DNA from: Salipaludibacillus sp. LMS25
Lineage (GTDB): Bacteria > Bacillota > Bacilli > Bacillales > Salisediminibacteriaceae
NCBI RefSeq assembly: GCF_024362805.1
Contig: NZ_CP093299.1
Span: 3,380,001 to 3,444,000, forward strand
Reading direction: 5' to 3'
Length of the DNA stretch: 64,000 nt
This document shows positions 46,195 through 58,770 of this stretch, piece by piece. The notes under the pieces are model-generated. The model was not told the origin of the DNA. It saw nothing but the letters and a program-made list of their open reading frames with translations, and made no database searches. A program made the position numbers and the translations under genes. Positions within the stretch are counted from its first letter, which is position 1. Each line of letters begins with the position of its first letter.

Positions 46195-46665
46195 ATGACA
46201 GTTGAAATTGGTGAGAAAGTACCTAGTAGACAGCTTAAATCAAATAGTGGAAAAGAAGTCTCTCTTAATGATTATAGAGGGAAATACGTTGTCCTTTATT
46301 TTTATCCTAAAGATATGACGCCAGGATGTACAACAGAAGCGTGCGATTTTAGAGATAATCATGAAAGTTTTAACAATCTAGACGCTGTTATTTTAGGGGT
46401 GAGCCCTGATCCAGTAGACCGCCATGAGAAATTTATTAATAAGCACGATCTTCCGTTTGAACTGTTAGCAGACGAAGATCATCAGTTAGCAGAAGATTTT
46501 GGAGTTTGGAAATTGAAGAAAAACTTCGGTAAAGAATATATGGGTATAGAACGTTCGACTTTCGTCATTGATAAAGAAGGGAAACTAATGAAAGAGTGGC
46601 GCAAAGTTCGAGTAAAAGGACATGTTGAAGAAGCGCTTAACTATTTAAAAGAAGTTTCAAATTAA
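46195..46665 (+). CDS. bcp: Thioredoxin-dependent thiol peroxidase (Bcp/PrxQ)
   Basis: 156 residues, AhpC/TSA fold. The peroxidatic Cys45 and resolving Cys50 lie in MTPGCTTEACDFRD, the atypical 2-Cys PrxQ arrangement, and GVSPDPVDRHEKF follows. It reduces hydroperoxides with thioredoxin. The start at 46195 follows GAGGAGGTAA; the frame extends upstream into element B9 and that part is not coding. It equals ygaF of B. subtilis and lies close to perR. Confidence 0.93.
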   Translation: MTVEIGEKVPSRQLKSNSGKEVSLNDYRGKYVVLYFYPKDMTPGCTTEACDFRDNHESFNNLDAVILGVSPDPVDRHEKFINKHDLPFELLADEDHQLAEDFGVWKLKKNFGKEYMGIERSTFVIDKEGKLMKEWRKVRVKGHVEEALNYLKEVSN

Positions 46666-46687
46666 GTTAGTTATAACCTGTTTTGAA

Positions 46688-46728
46688 GAGGAGTGTGTTC
46701 GTTAGTTTACGAATACACCCTCTTTTTT
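46688..46728 (+). terminator. bcp terminator
   Basis: GAGTGTGTTCGT (46691-46702) pairs with ACGAATACACCCTC (46709-46722), one mismatch, then TTTTTTTA. Confidence 0.8.
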
Positions 46729-46874
46729 TATTGAGAAATGTTTTGTGAAAATCCTGCTAGTTATTTAGGTGATCGAGAACTTAGAAAAATAATGGCGCTT
46801 TTTTGTCCTGTGATGGCCACTTGCCTGTGGTAGTATAATAGGTAACAAAAGATAGCCTGAAGGAGATGAACGAC

Positions 46875-47825
46875 GTGATTGTAGTATCTTCAGCTAACAT
46901 CCGAAAAGATTTGCGTCGCTATTTGACAGAAAAATATACGGAGTTGGACTTTCGTTTTCATACATTAATGGAGGAAGCAAAAGAAGATTTAACGAAATCG
47001 GATATTCTCATCACTTACGGTGAAGACCTAGACGACACGTTAATTAATAATGCAACAAATTTGAAATGGATTATGGTTATTTCTGCTGGGCTTGATAAAA
47101 TGCCGTTTGCAGCCATCGAGCGACAAGGAATTATCGTGACGAACGCGCGAGGGATACATGCGATCCCCATGGCTGAATACACATTAAGCATGATGTTGCA
47201 AACAGCACGGCAAACGAAAACGCTTATAGAGAATGAACAGCAGAAAGAGTGGGATAGATCTCCGGTCATGACAGAACTTCATGGTAAAACAATTGGGATC
47301 CTTGGTGCAGGGGCTATCGGTAAAGAGGTTGCCCGCTTAGCTAAAGCATTTAATATGACAGTCATCGGTCTTAATCGGAGTGGCAACTCAGTAGAAAATG
47401 TAGACCATGTTGTTACGACTGAAAGATTAGATACGTTGTTGGAGGTGGCTGATTTTGTCGTGTCAGTATTACCTAATTTACCAGAAACAGACAATATATT
47501 AAGTGTGTCTCAATTTAAAGTAATGAAAGAGACGGCCATCCTTATTAACATTGGACGCGGTAACGTCATTAACGAAGATGCTTTACTAACTGCACTAAAT
47601 GAAGGTGAACTGCGACATGCTGTTTTAGATGTGTTTAAAGAGGAACCATTGCCTGTGAACCATCCGTTTTGGTCACACCCTAACGTAACAATTACCCCAC
47701 ATATGTCAGGGATTTCTCCCCAATATCAACCACGTTCTTTAGAAATTTTTGAACATAATTTGCATGTGTTCTTAACTAGTAAAGGGGATTACTTGAATAG
47801 AATTGATCTTGCCAAAGGCTACTAG
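46875..47825 (+). CDS. D-2-hydroxyacid dehydrogenase family protein
   Basis: 316 residues from a GTG at 46875, 9 bases after AAGGAG; the ATG three codons upstream is too close to that site. NAD-binding motif GILGAGAIGKEVARLAKAFNMTVIGLNRSG, catalytic Arg in NIGRGNVINEDAL, Glu in VFKEEPLP and His in ITPHMSGISP. Substrate unknown (phosphoglycerate- or hydroxyacid-type). A cyclic-di-AMP-receptor-like gene follows 23 bases later, so the two probably form an operon upstream of perR. Confidence 0.88.
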   Translation: MIVVSSANIRKDLRRYLTEKYTELDFRFHTLMEEAKEDLTKSDILITYGEDLDDTLINNATNLKWIMVISAGLDKMPFAAIERQGIIVTNARGIHAIPMAEYTLSMMLQTARQTKTLIENEQQKEWDRSPVMTELHGKTIGILGAGAIGKEVARLAKAFNMTVIGLNRSGNSVENVDHVVTTERLDTLLEVADFVVSVLPNLPETDNILSVSQFKVMKETAILINIGRGNVINEDALLTALNEGELRHAVLDVFKEEPLPVNHPFWSHPNVTITPHMSGISPQYQPRSLEIFEHNLHVFLTSKGDYLNRIDLAKGY

Positions 47826-47848
47826 TCATTAATTAGGAGGCTATTAAA

Positions 47849-48151
47849 ATGAAATTGATGATATGTGTTGTCCAAAATCGGTATAGGACAGCGATGGAAG
47901 AGGGATTGCAGGCTAATAATTATCGTATGACGGAGCTTGCTAGTAGTGGAGGTTTTTTGAAAAAGGGAAGTACGACTTTTTTGATTGGTGTAAGCGAAGA
48001 TGATGTGGAAAACCTGCGACAAACGATGCAGCAAATTTGCTTAGCTCAAGAAAAGCAAAAAGGGCAATCGAAAGAGACAGCAAGCAGGTACATCGCCTTT
48101 TTAATTGACGTCAAAGATAGATTGCCATTTTTTCAATTACATGAAGGATAG
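47849..48151 (+). CDS. DarA/YaaQ-like (DUF970) cyclic-di-AMP receptor paralogue
   Basis: 100 residues with the PII-like fold of DarA: MKLMICVVQNRY at the N-terminus, then NNYRMTELASSGGFLKKGSTTFLIGVSEDDVE, the region that binds the nucleotide in DarA (there TxLATTGGFLKSGNTTFMIG). The C-terminal half is shorter and different from YaaQ, so nucleotide binding is not assured. AGGAGG precedes the ATG. It lies between the dehydrogenase and perR. Confidence 0.8.
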   Translation: MKLMICVVQNRYRTAMEEGLQANNYRMTELASSGGFLKKGSTTFLIGVSEDDVENLRQTMQQICLAQEKQKGQSKETASRYIAFLIDVKDRLPFFQLHEG

Positions 48152-48222
48152 CGGATATATTATCAATTGTGACTATTGTTTAACAATAATTAAAATTTCC
48201 AAAAGCGCTTAAGACATTAACA

Positions 48223-48269
48223 TTGACAATGTTTGATCACCTTTTGTATACTGTTTATAAATATTATAA
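48223..48269 (+). promoter_or_regulatory. perR promoter with PerR box
   Basis: -35 TTGACA (48223-48228), -10 TATACT (48247-48252), spacing 18, and TTATAAATATTATAA at 48255-48269, which differs from the PerR box TTATAATNATTATAA at one position. The box covers the expected transcription start, so PerR would repress itself, as known in B. subtilis. Confidence 0.85.
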
Positions 48270-48366
48270 ATTAATAATCCTTTCTTTAAAGGTAGCACTA
48301 GTATTAAAAAGTCTGATTATTTTAATTGTAGCGTGTTTCAGCTTTATTATAGAAGAGGTGAGATAA

Positions 48367-48807
48367 ATGGAAAAGCATGATCAACTTCAAGAGGCCCTTC
48401 ATTCTTTGAAAAATACGAAAGTTCGCATGACCCCACAACGTCACGCTATTTTGGAGTTTCTCATTAATGCACCTACTCATCCTACGGCAGATGAGATTTA
48501 TAAGGCATTAGAAGGGAAATTTCCTAATATGAGTGTGGCAACAGTGTACAATAATCTACGTGTATTTAAAGAGGTAGGATTAGTGAGAGAATTGACTTAC
48601 GGTGATTCTTCCAGTAGGTTTGATAGTAATACCTCCCATCACTATCATGTTATTTGTCAAAACTGCGGTAAGATTGTAGACTTTCACTATCCTGGACTTG
48701 ACGAAGTAGAAACTTTAGCGGAGCATGTCACTGGTTTCACTGTCGATAATCATCGTATGGAGATTTATGGTGAATGTCCAGCATGTAAAAAAAAGCAAAA
48801 GCATTAA
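48367..48807 (+). CDS. perR: Peroxide-responsive Fur-family repressor PerR
   Basis: 146 residues. Winged helix with [27 protein letters not shown] and [18 protein letters not shown]. The regulatory metal site includes His in PTHPTAD and the [11 protein letters not shown] segment; structural zinc is held by CQNC and CPAC pairs. Position and sequence ([12 protein letters not shown]) fit PerR better than Fur or Zur. It controls catalase, AhpCF, haem and iron genes in relatives. GAGGTGAG precedes the ATG. Confidence 0.92.
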   Translation: MEKHDQLQEALHSLKNTKVRMTPQRHAILEFLINAPTHPTADEIYKALEGKFPNMSVATVYNNLRVFKEVGLVRELTYGDSSSRFDSNTSHHYHVICQNCGKIVDFHYPGLDEVETLAEHVTGFTVDNHRMEIYGECPACKKKQKH

Positions 48808-48814
48808 TGGGATC

Positions 48815-48845
48815 CCGGTAACCTTTGGTGGTTTCCGGTTTTTTT
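48815..48845 (+). terminator. perR terminator
   Basis: CCGGTAACC (48815-48823) and GGTTTCCGG (48830-48838), one mismatch, followed by TTTTTTTG. Confidence 0.85.
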
Positions 48846-48902
48846 GTTTTCGTACGGTTAGCATCCGTTCATCTAACTAAGGAAAGAAAGGCGTAGAGGG
48901 TG

Positions 48903-49259
48903 TTAATCCTTGCCTTTCTTGTGATTATATTTCTCATCGAATTCTATACCTTCTAATGATTTGTCCATCGTTAATGGGGTATTACAATACATGCAGGCAT
49001 CAACCCGTCCTAACACCTTCGTATGCTTTCCACAATCGGGACAGACGACTTGGACTGTTTTAGATGACAACATCCCGATCCAAAAGTATATAACGGTACT
49101 GGCGATGATCGCTAAGAAGCCAAGGAACATGATAATAGACATCAAAATAAAATTTGTTTGAAAAAATAAGCCTAGATACATAATGATTATCCCAGCAAAA
49201 ATAAGGACAAGTGCAAACGTTCTTATTTTATTAATTTTGTTACTATATTTCACACCCAT
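48903..49259 (-). CDS. ygzB: YgzB (UPF0295) membrane protein
   Basis: 118 residues. Two membrane helices (about 12-32 and 40-62) followed by a zinc-ribbon-like [20 protein letters not shown] and an acidic tail ([16 protein letters not shown]). Function unknown. It converges on perR, as in B. subtilis. Confidence 0.88.
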   Translation of the reverse strand: MGVKYSNKINKIRTFALVLIFAGIIIMYLGLFFQTNFILMSIIMFLGFLAIIASTVIYFWIGMLSSKTVQVVCPDCGKHTKVLGRVDACMYCNTPLTMDKSLEGIEFDEKYNHKKGKD

Positions 49260-49821
49260 AAATAAACGCCTCCTGAAGGAAAATTATATCATACTATGGC
49301 GGGAAGAGAATAGAAGAAAGGGACTACTATTCTTGAAAGTAGTTATTGAAGCGCCAAAGTAATAGTTTCCCATACTAGACTATTTTAATCGTACATATTA
49401 AAGAAAGAGATGAAAGAAGAAGAGGCAATAATGTTGAATAATCTCTGACAGATTTAATTGCGATTTGCTCTTCTACTTCTTATTTGATAGGAAAGATATA
49501 AAAAGTAATTAGTATAAGTCTAAAAGACTTAATTGGCGACGCAGGAGTTTAGTCTGAGTTTCTCACAAACAAAAAGGAATTGATGAAAACGCGTCGAAAT
49601 GAAAAAGAGCCTAACTTCTTATTTCATTATGTTAAAATGAATAGCTGTGATCCGTGTTTCCGTTTTTAAAGTAGTGGAGAAGTATTTTTCTGAAAATGAG
49701 CCCCTTTTTCACACTTGTCTTTTAGACAGGACATTTAAGGGGAGTAATGAACGAATAATTTATATCTGAGGGTAATGCTAAATTATTAATTCAATAAGTG
49801 GTGTTGAATGGAGGTTTTTCC
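49260..49821. other. Gene-free stretch upstream of ygxA
   Basis: About 560 bases with no A or B element and no coding frame. Near its end CCCCTT (49701-49706) pairs with AAGGGG (49737-49742) around an inner TGTCT/AGACA stem, a possible leader hairpin 80 bases before ygxA. A ribosome binding site TGGAGG precedes ygxA. Confidence 0.4.
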
Positions 49822-50703
49822 ATGGATGATAGACTTAGACAACTTTATCAAGATCGTACATGTGATGACAGTACGTTAGGGATCGTCGTAATAGAAAAAC
49901 GGGCTCAGGAAGATGCGGGCACAGATAATTTTGATAAAGTGTTACTTGTAATATTAGATGATAGTCACCCTACTTGGGTGATAAAGCATTATGAATATGA
50001 TTCTATTAAAGTAGCCATGCATCTCGTCGCTAAAACCCAATTAAACATTTGGTTGTTGAACAGTTTAAACCGTCGTATCGTGGATTGGATGCTTAACGGA
50101 AAAGTGCTATTTGATAGAAATGAATATTTAAAGGAGCTCAAACAGCAATTAGAGGAATTCCCTTTGGAAGAAAGACAAATAAAAATCGGTGGAGAATTTT
50201 CGAAGCTCATTCGCAGATTTACAGACGGAAAATTACTTTACCGTGAAGGCCATTACTTAGATGCTTACAATCAAATTATACACGCTCTTCATCATTTGGC
50301 TCGCCTCTCTGTCATTGAGCATGGTTTTTATCCTGAAGTAACGGTATGGCAACAGGTGAAAAAAATAGAACCGAAACTACATAAGCTTTATTCAGAGCTT
50401 GTAACAGGGACAGAATCCATTGAGAAAAGGCTTGAACTTTTGCTTATTGCCAATGAATTCGAACTTATGACAAAAACAAAACTGGGCAGTGCTCACTTGC
50501 TTCAATTAATGGCTTCTAAATCAACGCCTTGGTCGATTCAAGAGTTAAAAGAACGGCTCTCTCATCATGACTATATGCTGGATTTAAGCATTCTTGTTGA
50601 GTTTCTCGTGCAAAAAGGGTACATAGACGTCGTGAAAGAAGATACGAAAGGCCAAGTAATTTATCATCGTAAATATACATTAAAGGAAAAGCTGCTGTCA
50701 TAA
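49822..50703 (+). CDS. ygxA: YgxA nucleotidyltransferase-like protein
   Basis: 293 residues, same length as B. subtilis YgxA. The N-terminal half resembles a nucleotidyltransferase fold (LGIVVIEKR...VLLVILDD, then the minor domain with RRIVDWMLNGKVLFDRNEYLKEL); the C-terminal part (about 120-293) is helical with a winged-helix-like end (WSIQELKERLSHHDYMLDLSILVEFLVQKGYIDVV). No clear G[GS]xAYGTD active-site motif is seen, so activity is doubtful. It stands directly upstream of the rRNA operon, as in B. subtilis. Confidence 0.85.
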   Translation: MDDRLRQLYQDRTCDDSTLGIVVIEKRAQEDAGTDNFDKVLLVILDDSHPTWVIKHYEYDSIKVAMHLVAKTQLNIWLLNSLNRRIVDWMLNGKVLFDRNEYLKELKQQLEEFPLEERQIKIGGEFSKLIRRFTDGKLLYREGHYLDAYNQIIHALHHLARLSVIEHGFYPEVTVWQQVKKIEPKLHKLYSELVTGTESIEKRLELLLIANEFELMTKTKLGSAHLLQLMASKSTPWSIQELKERLSHHDYMLDLSILVEFLVQKGYIDVVKEDTKGQVIYHRKYTLKEKLLS

Positions 50704-50750
50704 GTTTTTTAGTGAAGGCAAACGGGGAAGGTTTTACCTTAGAAAAGATA

Positions 50751-50781
50751 TTGACCTAGTAAGAGTGCCTTTCCCTATGTA
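50751..50781 (+). promoter_or_regulatory. Possible upstream rrn promoter (P1)
   Basis: AGAAAAGATATTGACC (TTGACC at 50751-50756) is almost identical to the sequence at the downstream promoter P2. A -10 candidate TATGTA lies at 50776-50781 with 19-base spacing; a sequence identical to the P2 -10 region, TATAGTAATAA, lies only at 50815-50825. P1 may be a decayed or split duplicate of P2. Confidence 0.45.
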
Positions 50782-50858
50782 GAACATCACGGTTTTGCTG
50801 AGGTAGAAGGCGGTTATAGTAATAATAGATGGTAGGGAAATGGTATATACAATTGTGC

Positions 50859-51010
50859 TTTATCCCACTCATAAGGGGCAGTAGACCTCAAAACTTAAGA
50901 AGATCGAAAAGTTTAGGTGGGGGAGAAACTGCCCCTAAAGGTCCGATAAGTTAAACTAACAATCAGTGGGGGATGAAGGAAAACTCCCACTGATTGAAGC
51001 TTAGCTTTAT
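50859..51010 (+). repeat. Dispersed element family A, copy A6 (152 bp, in the rrn promoter region)
   Basis: Left end TTTATCCCACTCATAAGGGG; the CCCCCACCT arm is partly lost (GGCAGTAGACCTCAAAAC) while AGGTGGGGG remains; then ACTGCCCC, AATCAGTGGG...CCCACTGATT and GAAGCTTAGCTTTAT. It lies between the two rrn promoter-like sequences, about 120 bases upstream of the P2 -35. Confidence 0.85.
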
Positions 51011-51130
51011 AAAAATGGTAAAAATTTTATTCTAAAATAGGGTTGCCTTTTAGTTTGAATACATGTTATATTATTTCTTGTCGCTACAGAGCGCCGCAAT
51101 ACACCGTGAAAAACTTTTTGAGAAAAGATA

Positions 51131-51160
51131 TTGACTTAGAAGTGATAACGGTGGTATAGT
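51131..51160 (+). promoter_or_regulatory. rRNA operon promoter (P2)
   Basis: TTGACT (51131-51136) and TATAGT (51155-51160), 18 bases apart, 258 bases before the mature 16S start. The leader holds the boxA-like TTGACCTTTGAAAACT (51215-51230), repeated in the 16S-23S spacer at about 53091-53106. Confidence 0.75.
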
Positions 51161-51417
51161 AATAAAGTCGCTAAAAAAGCGAACAAATATTTTCTTCGGA
51201 TAATATTTTGTAGTTTGACCTTTGAAAACTAAACAAAAAGCCAAGCAAAGTGGGATATGAAAATATCCCGTCAAAGAAACAAAGCGTTGAGTGGTAACAT
51301 TCAACAACGCCAGACGAAAGTTTGGACATGATGTCAGAGACATTAAACTCTGTTTAAGGATGAAGGTAGACGAACAACGCGACATCGTGTCGCACCGTCT
51401 GCACTTGTACATCCTGT

Positions 51418-52985
<1,568 letters not shown>

Positions 52986-53380
52986 TAAGGAGCTATTAAG
53001 CTCAGCTTATTTAAAACTTTGCTTTGGCTATTTTGTTTAGTTTTGAGAGGTTGAACTCTCAGAGATAAAGGCTTACCCGTTGGGTAAGAATTGACCTTTG
53101 AAAACTGGATAACGAAAGACTGATGATGACATCACCGGTTCACAATCGTTTGATAATCAGACGATGAGAGAACCGAGTGTCTTAGAAAAAGGCCATTAAG
53201 ACGCCTAAAACCGACTTTTTTTTATAAAGAAAAGGGTTTAAGCCAGAGATGTGCTTAAACAAAGAGCATCAAAGAGATCGAGGAAGCAAGTGAGCGCAAC
53301 ACCGGAACGTACCAAGGTACGTGAGGATGGTGAGCGAACGCCGCTGACGACGAGCTCTGCCGATGATCTGCGGTTTAAGA
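52986..53380 (+). other. 16S-23S spacer without tRNA
   Basis: 395 bases; no tRNA gene. It holds a boxA-like TTGACCTTTGAAAACT and a GC-richer structured insert at about 53270-53370 with GAACGTAC/GTACGTG and GCGAACGCCGCTGACGACGAGC. Confidence 0.7.
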
Positions 53381-56316
<2,936 letters not shown>

Positions 56317-56401
56317 CAAATGCAAGACGTCTTTTATCTAAGACATGATGTCATCATCAGACCCGTTATCCAGTTTTGAAAGGTCGATAAGACCTTCATA
56401 T

Positions 56402-56519
56402 GTTCAGTGACAATCGCGGAGAGGTCACACCCGTTCCCATGCCGAACACGGTAGTTAAGCTCTCCAGCGCCGATGATAGTTGGGGGCTCTCCCCCTGTGA
56501 AAGTAGGACGTCGCTGAGC
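56402..56519 (+). rRNA. rrf: 5S ribosomal RNA
   Basis: 118 bases with CCGTTCCCATGCCGAACACGG and GAAAGTAGGACG; the ends GTTCAGTGAC and GTCGCTGAGC pair with two G-U pairs. Confidence 0.95.
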
Positions 56520-56531
56520 ATACATACATAT

Positions 56532-56606
56532 TCCACAGTAGCTCAGTGGTAGAGCAATCGGCTGTTAACCGATCGGTCGTAGGTTCGAATCCTACCTGTG
56601 GAGCCA
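56532..56606 (+). tRNA. tRNA-Asn (GUU)
   Basis: Acceptor arms TCCACAG/CTGTGGA, anticodon loop CTGTTAACC, T-loop GGTTCGAATCC, encoded CCA. First of the cluster. Confidence 0.96.
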
Positions 56607-56607
56607 T

Positions 56608-56700
56608 GGAGAGCTGTCCGAGAGGTCGAAGGAGCACGATTGGAAATCGTGTAGGCGGTGTAGAACCGTCTCGAGGGTTCGAATCCCTCGCTCTCCGCCA
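56608..56700 (+). tRNA. tRNA-Ser (GGA)
   Basis: 93 bases with long variable arm, arms GGAGAGC/GCTCTCC, anticodon loop TTGGAAA, encoded CCA. Confidence 0.96.
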
Positions 56701-56708
56701 GAGTATCT

Positions 56709-56783
56709 GGCCCGTTGGTCAAGTGGTTAAGACACCGCCCTTTCACGGCGGTAACACGGGTTCGAATCCCGTACGGGTCACCA
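56709..56783 (+). tRNA. tRNA-Glu (UUC)
   Basis: Arms GGCCCGT/ACGGGTC, anticodon loop CTTTCAC, encoded CCA. Confidence 0.95.
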
Positions 56784-56829
56784 TTATTTCTGTTAAACAT
56801 ATAGTAATTTACAAAGTCTTTTACATAGT

Positions 56830-56905
56830 GGAGGATTAGCTCAGTTGGGAGAGCATCTGCCTTACAAGCAGAGGGTCGGCGGTTCGAGCCCGTCATCCTC
56901 CACCA
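56830..56905 (+). tRNA. tRNA-Val (UAC)
   Basis: Arms GGAGGAT/ATCCTCC, anticodon loop CTTACAA, encoded CCA. Confidence 0.96.
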
Positions 56906-56962
56906 TCTAAAATTAGTATTAGCTATATGGTGACTAAGTCACTATTCTTATCTTTATATCGT

Positions 56963-57032
<70 letters not shown>

Positions 57033-57039
<7 letters not shown>

Positions 57040-57196
57040 AATTACTTTCGCTACTACGTCGAATAACATCAATGAAAGAAAGAATTAGTGGTGCTGCGAA
57101 GTGCAACCAATTTAAGTTGTTGGGACTACGTCGAAAAAGCTTCGAAGTAAAACAACATCAGTAAGTGCTGCGAAGTGCAACCAATTTAAGTTGTTG
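57033..57196 (+). repeat. Decayed tandem repeat at the place of the expected tRNA-Asp
   Basis: GCAACCA occurs at 57033 (end of tRNA-fMet), 57103 and 57177, 70-74 bases apart. A 32-base stretch starting GTGCTGCGAAGTGCAACCAA is identical at 57091-57122 and 57165-57196; CTACGTCGAA is repeated at about 57053 and 57126. So the 3' end of tRNA-fMet and its flank seem to have been amplified in tandem. The gene-free stretch runs from 57040 to 57271; no tRNA-Asp can be folded in it. Confidence 0.75.
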
Positions 57197-57271
57197 TGAA
57201 GTTTAATTTCAGTCTTTATTTAGTACTTTAATAGTTATACATATTATTAATTAAAACAGTAATACATATTT

Positions 57272-57347
<76 letters not shown>

Positions 57348-57351
57348 TTGT

Positions 57352-57427
<76 letters not shown>

Positions 57428-57484
57428 TCATTTTTCTTCTTGACTAATTTAATATTTTTTTGTATTATGTAAATTGTCTGTAAT

Positions 57485-57569
57485 GGAGGGGTAGCGAAGT
57501 GGCTAAACGCGGCGGACTGTAAATCCGCTCCCTACGGGTTCGGGAGTTCGAATCTCTCCCCCTCCACCA
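57485..57569 (+). tRNA. tRNA-Tyr (GUA)
   Basis: 85 bases with long variable arm, arms GGAGGGG/CCCCTCC, anticodon loop CTGTAAA, encoded CCA. Confidence 0.96.
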
Positions 57570-57599
57570 TTACTTTATTTAAAAAGTTAAACTATACTT

Positions 57600-57673
57600 A
57601 GGGGCATAGTTTAACGGTAGAACAGAGGTCTCCAAAACCTCCGGTGTGGGTTCGATTCCTACTGCCCCTGCCA
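57600..57673 (+). tRNA. tRNA-Trp (CCA)
   Basis: Arms AGGGGCA/TGCCCCT, anticodon loop CTCCAAA, encoded CCA. Confidence 0.96.
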
Positions 57674-57688
57674 AAATATGATGAATAT

Positions 57689-57766
57689 GGCGGTTGTGGC
57701 GAAGTGGTTAACGCACCGGATTGTGATTCCGGCATTTCGTGGGTTCGATTCCCATCAACCGCCCCA
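57689..57766 (+). tRNA. tRNA-His (GUG)
   Basis: Has the extra G-1 pairing with C73 (GGCGGTTG/CAACCGCC), anticodon loop TTGTGAT, encoded CCA. Confidence 0.95.
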
Positions 57767-57782
57767 TTAATTTAGTATTTAA

Positions 57783-57857
57783 AGGCCCATAGCCAAGCGG
57801 TAAGGCATCGGATTTTGATTCCGTGACGCGCAGGTTCGAATCCTGCTGGGCCTGCCA
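57783..57857 (+). tRNA. tRNA-Gln (UUG)
   Basis: Arms AGGCCCA/TGGGCCT, anticodon loop TTTTGAT, encoded CCA. Confidence 0.96.
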
Positions 57858-57866
57858 TTTTAATAT

Positions 57867-57941
57867 GCGGGAATAGCTCAGTGGTAGAGCACCACCTTGC
57901 CAAGGTGGGGGTCGCGGGTTCGAATCCCGTTTCCCGCTCCA
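57867..57941 (+). tRNA. tRNA-Gly (GCC)
   Basis: Arms GCGGGAA/TTCCCGC, anticodon loop TTGCCAA, encoded CCA. Confidence 0.96.
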
Positions 57942-57943
57942 GT

Positions 57944-58017
<74 letters not shown>

Positions 58018-58037
58018 TATTAAGTCCAATTCTAATT

Positions 58038-58126
58038 GCCGGGGTGGTGGAATTGGCAGACACACAGGACTTAAAATCCTGCGGTAAGTGATTACCGTGC
58101 CGGTTCAAGTCCGGCCCTCGGCACCA
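58038..58126 (+). tRNA. tRNA-Leu (UAA)
   Basis: 89 bases with long variable arm, anticodon loop CTTAAAA, ends CTCGGCACCA. Confidence 0.95.
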
Positions 58127-58150
58127 AATCTAATTTAATCCTTTTGTTGT

Positions 58151-58237
58151 GCCGGTGTGGCGGAATTGGCAGACGCGCGGGACTCAAAATCCCGTGTCCT
58201 CACGGACGTGTCGGTTCGACCCCGACCACCGGTACCA
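58151..58237 (+). tRNA. tRNA-Leu (CAA)
   Basis: 87 bases with long variable arm, anticodon loop CTCAAAA, ends ACCGGTACCA. Last tRNA of the cluster; its 3' end resembles a sequence at 59980-59998. Confidence 0.95.
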
Positions 58238-58272
58238 TCTTATTTTCCGATAACTTAAAAACATTCATTTAG

Positions 58273-58315
58273 CTCATAACATTGAGAATTCAATGTTTAT
58301 GAGTTTTTATTTTTT
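58273..58315 (+). terminator. Terminator after the tRNA cluster
   Basis: CTCATAACATTGA (58273-58285) with TCAATGTTTATGAG (58290-58303), one bulge, followed by TTTTTATTTTTT. Confidence 0.85.
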
Positions 58316-58770
58316 GGGGAATGCGATAGAGAACATTCAGAAATGAATTTATTGGACGCTCCAATGACAACCCTTATTCCTCAAGCCTTAGCTGTTATTT
58401 GTTTAATAGTAGTCTCAAAGTTATGAAATGCTTGAACTTTCGGAGTTTAAATATCGAAGTATTGATAAAAGTTATTTGCAAAAAGCGGCTTTTATTAAGG
58501 CATTTACGACATGCAAAGCTAATCGTTATACCATTCACTAATGATTTATAAATCATATTATCCTACATCATTATCCATATTACGGTATAATTAATAAAGT
58601 AATAGATCCTGCTATAGAAACGGATTTACGTACTTTTGGTTCGTAAATAAAGTTGATCATTAGATATTATACGAACCTTCTGGATCATAAATATAAAAAT
58701 TGTGCTTCATTATCGATTGCTGGTAGCCGCATCAGTAAGTTCACTATATAAATCAAAGGGGGAAAATAAT
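58316..58770. other. AT-rich stretch with possible gene remnants
   Basis: No intact gene. Two short open frames look protein-like but lack ribosome binding sites: 58428-58541 (LELSEFKYRSIDKSYLQKAA...) and 58352-58432 (hydrophobic). They may be remains of a decayed gene. Confidence 0.3.
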
